Shown one piece after another: positions 25,733 through 33,403 of a DNA stretch of 64,000 nucleotides. This stretch comes from UTCFX2 sp963788145 (GTDB taxonomy: Bacteria; Chloroflexota; Anaerolineae; Anaerolineales; UBA4823). Where the stretch lies: contig CAWBFQ010000003.1 of NCBI GenBank assembly GCA_963788145.1, positions 372,001 to 436,000 of the forward strand. Reading direction: 5' to 3'. The notes below the pieces were generated by a model. It had not been told where the DNA came from. It ran no database searches and was given only the letters and a program-made list of their open reading frames with translations. The position numbers were made by a program, and so were the translations under genes. Every line of letters begins with the position of its first letter. The stretch's first letter is position 1.

Positions 25733-26092
25733 ATGACTGAAAAAATGGCAATTGTGGTGAACCATTGTGACCCTGGCAGTATTATGCCGACCTTGATCAT
25801 GGCCTCGTCTGGCTTGAGCCTGGACTATGATGTGTATGTTTTCTTCTGCCCGGGCGGCGCTCCGGCGTTGGTAAAGGGCGAGATTGAGAAGCTGCAAGGT
25901 ATGAAGGGTCTGCCGGATCCGGTAAAGCTGTGGAACGACATCATCGAACTGGGCGGGCACGTGATCTTCTGCGAGTTGGCTTTCGAGGCCAAGGATATCA
26001 AGCGGGAAGACCTGCGTCCAGGTGTGGAAGTGATGAAAGCCCCGCCGTTCTTGATGGCTGCTGAAGGCGCAACAATGACGCTCAGTTTCTAA
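25733..26092 (+). CDS. DsrE-family sulfur-transfer protein (second copy)
   Basis: 119 residues, starting after AAAGGAG. MAIVVNHCDPGSIMPTLIMA at the start and VYVFFCPGGAPALVKGEIEKL in the middle are typical of DsrE-like proteins. The Cys in HVIFCELAFEAKDIKREDL near residue 83 matches the one in the first copy. Two other Cys are present (residues about 12 and 40). It closely resembles the first DsrE of the cluster over its whole length, so the two probably arose by duplication and may form a heteromer, as DsrEF does. It is the last gene of the operon and a weak terminator follows. Confidence 0.87.
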   Translation: MTEKMAIVVNHCDPGSIMPTLIMASSGLSLDYDVYVFFCPGGAPALVKGEIEKLQGMKGLPDPVKLWNDIIELGGHVIFCELAFEAKDIKREDLRPGVEVMKAPPFLMAAEGATMTLSF

Positions 26093-26109
26093 GCGAATAG
26101 AACTTAAAC

Positions 26110-26143
26110 ACCCGCCGGGATTTGAAGCTCGACGGGTTTTGTT
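26110..26143 (+). terminator. Terminator of the sulfur-transfer operon
   Basis: ACCCGCCG (26110-26117) pairs with CGACGGGT (26130-26137) with one mismatch, and a T-rich run (TTTTGTT) follows. It begins 18 bases after the last DsrE stop. Confidence 0.55.
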
Positions 26144-26206
26144 GGGACAGGATGAAGGCAGGTGCATGAGGGGTCGTGCGCCTGCCTGGTTTAAGGGCGG
26201 GGGAAA

Positions 26207-27158
26207 TTACTTTTTTTGGACGATATCATCCCAGGGGGCTTGTGGGCGGTGCAGCAGGTCGGCGTTGGCGGGGTCGTGGACGAAGCCCCAGAACACCTCC
26301 TGCGCCCGGCTGGACGTTTCGAGCGATTTGCGCACCATGTACACTTTGCGTTGCAAATCCAGCCCGGCGACCGGGATTTCGACTACCATGCCGCGCTGGA
26401 CCGCGCAGGCGGCAGCCAGGCGCGAGACGAACGAGACCCCAAACCCAGCTGCAATGGTCTCGACGATGGCCTCGGCGTTGCCAACCTCCAGGAAGATTTC
26501 CAGGTCATCCAGGTGGATATCGTGTTTGCCCAGCTCGGTCAGCATCACCTGGCGCGTACCGGCGGTCGGCTCGCGGATCACCAGCGGTTCACCGAGCAGG
26601 TCTCCCGGCTCGATCGATTGGCGCTGTGCCCAGGGGTGGTTCGCCGAAGCGATCAGTATGATGTGGTCAGTGAAAAACTCCTGCGAACTCGAAACCCTCT
26701 TGGAAGGATTCACGGCTGATCACGCCCAGGTCGGCCTGTTCTTCGAGCAGGCGCGGCACAACATATTCCGCCGTACAGGAGAGGATGGTTAACTTCACCC
26801 ACGGGTAGCGCTGGTGGAAGCGGGCGGCAAGCTGGGGCAGCAGGTATTTGCCGGAGGTGGTGCTGCAGGCGATGCGCAGATGTCCGACGATCTTATCCTG
26901 GAGAGAACCCATAATTTCTCTCATCTCGATTGATTGGCGGATGAGCTTGCGCGCCCAGGGCAACAGCAAACGCCCGGCTTCGGTCAAGCGCAGCCCGGAA
27001 GAAGCGCGTTCAAACAGCTCGACATTCAGTTCATATTCCAGGCTCTTGATATGGTGACTGACGGTGGGCTGGCTGAGATGCATAGCTTTGGCGGTCTCCG
27101 AGAAATTCAAATTCTCGGCAGAGCGCATGAAGACTTCAATTTTGAGCAGATCGACCAT
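26207..27158 (-). CDS. LysR-family transcription regulator, frameshift near 26690
   Basis: Residues 1-60 are the LysR helix-turn-helix: LLKIEVFMRSAENLNFSETA, then LSQPTVSHHIKSLEYEL and the linker GLRLTEAGRLLLPWARKL. The effector domain begins HLRIACSTTSGKYLLPQLAA near residue 95. The printed frame stops at 26667. Removing one G near 26690 continues the protein with EFFTDHIILIASANHPWA, VIREPTAGTRQVMLTELG and so on, giving about 316 residues, normal for the family. This LTTR branch resembles CysB/CbbR-like regulators; the ligand is unknown. It is convergent with the sulfur-transfer operon and divergent from the kinase-like gene, so it could control either. Confidence 0.85.
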
Positions 27159-27342
27159 CTTGATCCTTTATGAATGACAGAATTGACCCATATATTATAA
27201 CCCGGCTGGCTGCTTTTGCCTTGAAGAGGATCCAGGTATTGAACATCATTCCTGTGTTCCTATAAATGAATTGGCAAGAGAATTGCACTCTCTATTGAAA
27301 GTCTTGTCCATGCTATAATTCGATTTGAGGGAAAAAAGCGAT

Positions 27343-29829
27343 ATGACCTGGCTTTTGGATCAGATCCTGGCTTTGCTGGCCTCTGACGCAGGTAGTCTGG
27401 CTTACCATGTTGTTTTGGCATTTTCGATAGCCGCTGCCCTGCAAATATCGTTCACCCAAACCACCCGGCTATCTTCCAGCCTCAACCGTCGGGCGTTATT
27501 TGGTTTGGGTTTGCTTCTGCTGTTCCAACTGGCTTTGTTTATCTCATCTGGATTGGTCTGGCAGGGGTTGGTGGATGGTTCCTCCTGGCTTCCGCTGTTT
27601 GATCGCTCGATCACATTGCTCAGCCTGATCATGATCACCTGGTTGTGGTGCTTTCCACATCCCGACGCGGCTATAGATGCTGCCAGCCTGATGGTGGCTT
27701 TTATAGCTCTGGTTGGTTCGATCTTTGGTTCATTATGGTGGATCCGTATCACCTATTTATCGGCGGCGCTTGGGAGCAGCCAAAGCGGCGTTGCTATGAA
27801 CGGCGCTGCGATCGATTACTATTTCCAAATCGCTTCATTGAGCATGATTGGTCTGGGGTTGCTATTTCTGATTGTGCGGCGTCCTGCCGGCTGGGGCTAT
27901 GGCATGTTTATGCTGGCATTACTCACTTGCGGTCACATTGCTCATATGCTGCTGCCCTATGGTGGGGATTATCCAATTGCATTGCGTTTATTTGAGATGG
28001 CGGCTTATCCTTTCTTGCTGATTTTGCCGCAGCGTCAGCTTCTGGAAGAAAGCGTTTCCATCCCAGACCATCGTCAGGAAGGTCTGGACGGAAGTATTGT
28101 ACGATCTGGCGAAGCCGCGATCGGATCTGCATTAAATGCCGATCCATCCATCTGGAAATCGCTGCTGGCTTTGATTTCCGAAACCCATTTCGGCAATGAT
28201 TTATCCAGCGAGCAGGCTTGCAAGCGGATCGCGGCGACTCTGGCAGGCGCAGTCAGGGCGGAATACGTCTTCCTGGTTTCCCCTTCCAGCAAAGAAGGTG
28301 AGTTGCGGTTATTGTGCGGCTTTGAAAATACAACCAGGCGCTACCTGGAAAGCGCTGTGCTGGATGCCCGATCGCTGCCCATCCTGGCATCCAGCTTGCG
28401 CATGGGCCGTATTCGCCGATTGGCTGGTGCAAGCTCATCGCAAGATCGTGTAAGCCTGTCCAAGATGTATGGGTTGGAAAATGGCGGAGCCATATTGTTT
28501 GTGCCTGTGCTTAAAGTGGAAAGCAAGCTCATTTCGGGGGCAATTCTGGTGGCTGGACAGCCAGCGAATGATTGGAACACCGACGAGCAAGCCACGATAG
28601 GATTGCTTACTCGCTTTTTGATCGAATTTCTGCATAGCACCCAACGCGTTGTTCAAACGCGGCTTGAATTGGAGCAAGTTCGCCAATCCAACCGCCGTGT
28701 CCAGGATCAGGCTCAACTCATCTATGAAGAGGAGCAAAAGTTGCGCGACCAGATCGCCGTCCAGCACGAGAGCCTGCTGCGCGACCAGGACCAAATTGCC
28801 CAAATGTCCAGCCTGATCTCAGAACAGGCTAGTCTACAGCAGATCATTACCGGCTTGACTGAAGAAAACCAAAAATTGCAGACATCTGTGAGCCAGGCCG
28901 AGCAAGAAGCGGAGCGCAAACGGCTGCCGCTGACAGGCGAACTGCGCCTGGCTTTAGAGGAGGTCTCTTTGTTGCGCACCGCTTTGACTGAAATGGAAGC
29001 GCGCCTGATTGAGATTGACATCCCCCCAATCGCTGCAGATCCCTCTGCATCACAGCTCCAGATGATTATGTCGATTGCACAAGATTTACGCCAACCTTTG
29101 GCATCAATCGTCGGTTATACCGATGTATTGCTGAGTGAGACGATTGGCATCTTGGGGACAAACCAGCGTCGCTATATTGAACGTATCAAGCTTTCCACTG
29201 AGCGTTTTGGACGCCTGCTAGAAGAGTTGTCACAAGTAGCTCTGATCGAAGCAGATCCGTCCCGTTTGAAACACCAAGAACTGGACCTGAGCATTGTCAT
29301 CCAGGATGCTTTCCAGGAAGTTAATGGCTTGATCCAGTTACGCCACATTAACCTGAAGCTACACCTGCCCGACCATCCGCTGCGTTTGGTCAGTGATCCG
29401 AATGCTTTGCGCAAGGTGGTTACCCAGTTGTTGCGCAACGCTGCTACTGTCACACCCGAGGGTGGTGAGGTCAACCTGTTCGCTAAAAAGGAGAGTGGCG
29501 ACCATTCAGCAAGTCAGGTGGATACAGACTATGTTCTGATTCAGGTGGCAGACCGGGGCATCGGATTTGCTGCGCAGGATCTGGGGCGAGTGTTTTCGCC
29601 TCACCCGATTTCTGGATTGACTGAGACTCAAAACCTGCCGGGATTGGCCAGTGACTCTGTGGATTTTGCCCGCATAAAGACTCTGGTCGAGGCGTTGGGC
29701 GGGCGCGCCTGGGTCGATAGCGAGCAGGGTAATGGGGCGGTCTTCAGTTTGCTATTACCGGGTGTTTTGGGTGAAGGATTATCAGAGTTGGGAACACAAG
29801 AAAAGGATTTTCAACAGGAGGCTGCTTGA
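27343..29829 (+). CDS. Membrane sensor-kinase-like protein without the phospho-accepting His
   Basis: 828 residues. The N-terminal 230 residues hold about seven membrane helices (for example LAYHVVLAFSIAAALQISF and LLIMITW-type segments). A GAF-like domain spans about residues 270-440, then a coiled coil (about 445-560). Residues 570-640 resemble the HisKA dimer domain, but the H-box reads AQDLRQPLASI with Gln at 580 where His is expected. A C-terminal HATPase-like domain (LRKVVTQLLRNAATVTPEGG, VADRGIGFA, LVEALGGRAWVDSEQGNGAVF) lacks parts of the usual N and G boxes. It is probably a pseudokinase or signalling scaffold. TATAAT at 27314-27319 may be its -10 box. A TTG at 27325 is an alternative start. 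It is followed by a LysM gene with a 4-base overlap. Confidence 0.8.
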   Translation: MTWLLDQILALLASDAGSLAYHVVLAFSIAAALQISFTQTTRLSSSLNRRALFGLGLLLLFQLALFISSGLVWQGLVDGSSWLPLFDRSITLLSLIMITWLWCFPHPDAAIDAASLMVAFIALVGSIFGSLWWIRITYLSAALGSSQSGVAMNGAAIDYYFQIASLSMIGLGLLFLIVRRPAGWGYGMFMLALLTCGHIAHMLLPYGGDYPIALRLFEMAAYPFLLILPQRQLLEESVSIPDHRQEGLDGSIVRSGEAAIGSALNADPSIWKSLLALISETHFGNDLSSEQACKRIAATLAGAVRAEYVFLVSPSSKEGELRLLCGFENTTRRYLESAVLDARSLPILASSLRMGRIRRLAGASSSQDRVSLSKMYGLENGGAILFVPVLKVESKLISGAILVAGQPANDWNTDEQATIGLLTRFLIEFLHSTQRVVQTRLELEQVRQSNRRVQDQAQLIYEEEQKLRDQIAVQHESLLRDQDQIAQMSSLISEQASLQQIITGLTEENQKLQTSVSQAEQEAERKRLPLTGELRLALEEVSLLRTALTEMEARLIEIDIPPIAADPSASQLQMIMSIAQDLRQPLASIVGYTDVLLSETIGILGTNQRRYIERIKLSTERFGRLLEELSQVALIEADPSRLKHQELDLSIVIQDAFQEVNGLIQLRHINLKLHLPDHPLRLVSDPNALRKVVTQLLRNAATVTPEGGEVNLFAKKESGDHSASQVDTDYVLIQVADRGIGFAAQDLGRVFSPHPISGLTETQNLPGLASDSVDFARIKTLVEALGGRAWVDSEQGNGAVFSLLLPGVLGEGLSELGTQEKDFQQEAA

Positions 29830-30809
29830 ATAGCGCCGAGATGGGTTTCGGACGGATGCAGGTCCTCGCTGGCCTCTTGATGGCAATCCTGTTCCTTAGT
29901 TTGATCCTGGGAAGCTTGTCGCTTTCGCTGGCAGAGAACGGTTATGCGGTGGCGTATGCACCGGCGATGACCGGGACGATGCAGGTCTATGAAACCCTGG
30001 TCTTTTTAAATCCTGGCTCATTTCCTGCCCATTTCACACCAAACGGTCGGGTGATGGAGCCGCCCGCTCCACCGGCGGTGATCTCAGCAACGCAGACCTG
30101 CCCGCCCAGAAGTGGATGGGAGCGATACATAGTCCAGGCTGGCGAAACATTAGCTTTACTCGCAGCGCGGTATGGTGTGAGAGAGTCAGTTCTGATGCAG
30201 GAAAGTTGCCTGACCGTAACCAGTCTGTTGCCGGGGATGGAGATCAATATTCCTCACCGAATGCCCACTCGCACCGCTGTGGCTTGCGGTGCGCCGGTTT
30301 GGTGGATCACATACTATGTTCGTTATGGCGATACGCTCTACCGGTTGGCTCAGTCTGTGGGGGTATCATATACCCAGATTCAATTTGCCAACTGCCTGCA
30401 CTCCACGTATATCTATGTGGGGCAGCCCCTGCGATTGCCAAGCTTTCCGGTCTTTACGCCCTATCCTACGGTCTATTACCCCACAGCCACCCGCTGGACT
30501 ACGGTCACGGCAAGCTGGACGCCCGCTGTGATCGTCTCGCGCACATTTGCGCCTACGGCTACCGGCGGTTTTGCCGGCAGCCCAACTAATGCTACCAATT
30601 CCCCTGCCCCCAGTAACACTCCCGGTGGGACGACTTCCAGCGCCACACCAGTTTCCCCCAGCGCCACACCAGTTCCCCCCAGCGCAACTCCTATCCCACC
30701 ACCGACCAATACATCTGCTCCACCGCCCACACCCTATTTGCCACCTCCACCACCTTCAGCGACGCCTTACCCAGCACCAGTTAATAGCCTGGTAATGCCA
30801 TTGCTGTGA
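29826..30809 (+). CDS. Membrane-anchored protein with two LysM domains and Pro/Thr-rich tail
   Basis: 327 residues. A hydrophobic segment near residues 13-35 anchors or exports it. LysM 1 covers about residues 100-145 (YIVQAGETLALLAARYGV ... LLPGMEINIP). LysM 2 covers about 160-200 (YYVRYGDTLYRLAQSVGVSY ... IYVGQPLRLP). LysM modules bind N-acetylglucosamine polymers such as peptidoglycan. The last 110 residues are Pro/Thr/Ser-rich and would span the wall. I chose TTG 29826, which overlaps the previous stop and has AGGAGG four bases upstream; ATG 29841 is the alternative but is too far from that site. It likely works at the envelope with the LCP protein encoded next. Confidence 0.82.
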   Translation: MNSAEMGFGRMQVLAGLLMAILFLSLILGSLSLSLAENGYAVAYAPAMTGTMQVYETLVFLNPGSFPAHFTPNGRVMEPPAPPAVISATQTCPPRSGWERYIVQAGETLALLAARYGVRESVLMQESCLTVTSLLPGMEINIPHRMPTRTAVACGAPVWWITYYVRYGDTLYRLAQSVGVSYTQIQFANCLHSTYIYVGQPLRLPSFPVFTPYPTVYYPTATRWTTVTASWTPAVIVSRTFAPTATGGFAGSPTNATNSPAPSNTPGGTTSSATPVSPSATPVPPSATPIPPPTNTSAPPPTPYLPPPPPSATPYPAPVNSLVMPLL

Positions 30810-30892
30810 AAGAGGTTGTGATCTGGTATGAAATTTGCATATCTTTGAGAGAATTCGCGGATTAAGAACACCAGTTTTAGAAGGATCCTAAT

Positions 30893-32029
30893 GTGGAATT
30901 ACGCCTGCTGAACGTCCCTTTTAAAAAGATACTTACAGTGTTAATCCTATTCACCGTGTGTTTTTCCGTGGCTGGTTGGTTGGCGGTTGGCAACCTGCGC
31001 CAGGCTGCAGCGGGATCACCACTGTATGAAGGTGAACAAAGTATGCTCTCTTTTGGGCCGAGGGTACAGGCGACTTATGTGCTTGCCCCTGCAAATGCGA
31101 CTGCCACGCCGACCCCATTCCAGCCGTTAGCCCCTACCGGTATGGCGATCAATGTGAAGGCCAGCGAGCAATCGGTTGAATTAACTGCTGCACAGCTAAC
31201 GCCCATCCCGCTCACACCGACGCCAACGGGCGCGCCTCCCACTGCTGCCCTGACTCCTGTGACGGAGATGGAGAAATTGCCCAGCCAGATCAATTTACTG
31301 TTGCTCGGGTCTGATCGCCGTCCCTGGGACGCTGGTTTTCGAACTGATACGATTATCCTGGTCACGGTGAATACCGATCTCGGGCGGGTGAATATCACTT
31401 CGTTCCCACGTGATCTATGGGTTACTTTGCCCGGTTGGGGCCCAAGCCGGATTAACACTGCCTGGACATATGGCGGCTATCGCATGCTGCATGATACTTT
31501 CCAACACAATTTTGGGATCAACGTCGATTATCATGTGTTAATCGATTTCTCTGCGTTCAAGAAGATAGTCGACAGTCTGGGTGGCTTGGATGTGAATGTC
31601 GGCGAGCCGGTTTCGGATTACCGGGGAGGCTATTGGGTAACAATTTCAAAGGGTATTCAACACATGGATGCTGATACGGTGTTATGGTATGCACGTAGCC
31701 GTAAAACCAGCAATGATATCGCCCGCAACCGCAGACAGCAGGAAGTCCTGATGGCCTTATTCGAGAAATTCGTCTCGATGGACGCCCTGCGAAAAGCGCC
31801 GCAGTTATTTGATCTGTACGATAACAGCGTCAAAACAGACCTCAGCCTGATTGATGTGCTGCGCTGGTTACCCTTTACTGGTAAGATAGTCGAGACGCGC
31901 GATATCCATGCCTATTACATCACCTATAAACAAGTATATGATTGGATCACGCCCGAGGGAGCGATGGTGCTTGTTCCTAAAAAAGATATGTTGATGAAGG
32001 TCATCCGCCAATCTCAGAACCTTCAATAA
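30893..32029 (+). CDS. LytR-CpsA-Psr (LCP) family cell-wall ligase
   Basis: 378 residues. One N-terminal membrane helix (ILTVLILFTVCFSVAGWLAV, near 13-33) is followed by a Thr/Pro-rich linker. The LCP domain begins near residue 130 with INLLLLGSDRRPWDAGFRTD, then ILVTVNTDLGRVNITSFPRD, and the conserved Arg/Asp set in WYARSRKTSNDIARNRRQQE near 265. LCP enzymes transfer undecaprenyl-linked glycopolymers to peptidoglycan outside the cell. GTG 30893 is preceded by AAGGAT; an out-of-frame ATG overlaps it. In line with LysM and GH-like neighbours it marks a cell-surface locus. A UppP gene for lipid-carrier recycling lies elsewhere in the window. Confidence 0.9.
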   Translation: MELRLLNVPFKKILTVLILFTVCFSVAGWLAVGNLRQAAAGSPLYEGEQSMLSFGPRVQATYVLAPANATATPTPFQPLAPTGMAINVKASEQSVELTAAQLTPIPLTPTPTGAPPTAALTPVTEMEKLPSQINLLLLGSDRRPWDAGFRTDTIILVTVNTDLGRVNITSFPRDLWVTLPGWGPSRINTAWTYGGYRMLHDTFQHNFGINVDYHVLIDFSAFKKIVDSLGGLDVNVGEPVSDYRGGYWVTISKGIQHMDADTVLWYARSRKTSNDIARNRRQQEVLMALFEKFVSMDALRKAPQLFDLYDNSVKTDLSLIDVLRWLPFTGKIVETRDIHAYYITYKQVYDWITPEGAMVLVPKKDMLMKVIRQSQNLQ

Positions 32030-32072
32030 AACCTAACCCAGATGACACAGACCATGACAAGAGGATTCTGAA

Positions 32073-33206
32073 TTGACAGTAGCCTGGAGAAAGATTCTCA
32101 TAGATAATCCTATTTCAGGAAAAGGATGGTACATCTGGCAAATCCGGCGTTGCGAGGCAGGCGTTCCTTCGGTCATAGCCAGCGAAGCGGTTGCTGCCAG
32201 TCTTACGCATGTGTTGATCAAGATAGCAGACGGGGTTAGCGCATACAACCTTGATCCAATCAGTGGGATTGACCTTGTGCCACCAGTGATCCAGGCATTG
32301 CGGGCGCGTGGCATTTTGTGTCTGGGCTGGCAGTATGTTTATGGATATGACCCGGTTGGCGAGGCGAATATCGCCATCCAGCGCATTCAGCAATTAGGCG
32401 TGGATGGCTTTGTGATTGACGCAGAAGATCAATACAAACTACCTGGTAGAGATGTCGCCGCGATCACCTATATGACCCGCTTACGGTCGGTGCTGCCGAC
32501 GCTGCCGATGGCGCTCAGTTCATATCGTTATCCCACTTATCATCCACAATTACCTTGGGAGGAATTTCTCACCTACTGCGACTACAATATGCCCCAGGTC
32601 TACTGGGTGGAGGCGCATAACCCGGCTGAGCAGCTCATCCGCAGCGTGCGGGAATTCCAGGCGATCAGCCCGTTTCGCCCAATCATCCCGACCGGATCAG
32701 CTTACGTGCAAGGAGATTGGGCGCCTACTCCACTCGAGATTATTGAGTTCCTGCAGGCAGCCCAAATGCTAAATTTGACCGCCGCCAATTTCTGGGAATG
32801 GGGTCATACCCGCCTGTATTTACCGGAGCTGTGGGATACAGTCAAACTCTTTCCGTGGGAAACCGAACCGCAAGAAGATATCCTGGTACGTTATTTTAAT
32901 GCGCTCAACGAGCATAGTTCGGACCAGGCAGTTGCCATATATGACGCGAATGGGGTTCATGTTAATGCTGAGCGAACTGTGCAGGGGACGGATGCAATCC
33001 GAAGCTGGTACGAGATCTTGTTTGGGCAGCTCCTTCCTGGGGCGGTGTTCACTCTGGGAGAATCAAGCGGCGAAAGTAGCACACGCAGCTTCACATGGAC
33101 GGCAACTTCGAATATTGGCAATGTGAACGATGGGAGCGATTCAATTGGTGTGGTGGATGGAAAAATAGTATATCACTACACGTCATTCAGCATCAGCTTG
33201 CTGTAA
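32073..33206 (+). CDS. TIM-barrel glycoside-hydrolase-like protein with C-terminal NTF2-like domain
   Basis: 377 residues. The first 270 look like a GH25-like or related barrel: GWYIWQIRRCEAG, THVLIKIADGVSAY, LGWQYVYGYDP, then VDGFVIDAEDQYKL with acidic residues on a strand end, MALSSYRYP and MPQVYWVEA. From about 275 to the end the pattern is SnoaL/NTF2-like (ILVRYFNALNEHSSDQAVAI, TVQGTDAIRSWYEILF, then beta strands). I see no signal peptide, so its location is unclear. TTG 32073 has GAGG eight bases upstream and is the best start. The substrate is unknown; the neighbours (LysM, LCP) suggest wall glycans. The fusion with an NTF2-like domain is unusual. Confidence 0.6.
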   Translation: MTVAWRKILIDNPISGKGWYIWQIRRCEAGVPSVIASEAVAASLTHVLIKIADGVSAYNLDPISGIDLVPPVIQALRARGILCLGWQYVYGYDPVGEANIAIQRIQQLGVDGFVIDAEDQYKLPGRDVAAITYMTRLRSVLPTLPMALSSYRYPTYHPQLPWEEFLTYCDYNMPQVYWVEAHNPAEQLIRSVREFQAISPFRPIIPTGSAYVQGDWAPTPLEIIEFLQAAQMLNLTAANFWEWGHTRLYLPELWDTVKLFPWETEPQEDILVRYFNALNEHSSDQAVAIYDANGVHVNAERTVQGTDAIRSWYEILFGQLLPGAVFTLGESSGESSTRSFTWTATSNIGNVNDGSDSIGVVDGKIVYHYTSFSISLL

Positions 33207-33403
33207 TGTTTGTTCAGGAATTCATTAGGTTAATAGATCGGGGGATAGGTAGTTCTGGTAATCAGGAAGTGCAATTTTAGCAGGGAATACTGGAAGTCGA
33301 AACTGAGAGAAAACCCTGTATGCTGTGCTTATACCCCGGCGAGGCAGCCTGCCTGTCGGCAAGTTATCTGCCTCGTTGCGATAATCGCTGCTTGCCGTTT
33401 CTG

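Noticed and set aside
18003..26092. Classical dissimilatory sulfate reduction locus
   Set aside because: No aprAB, sat or dsrAB genes are present; only the Qmo-like complex and carrier proteins are seen.
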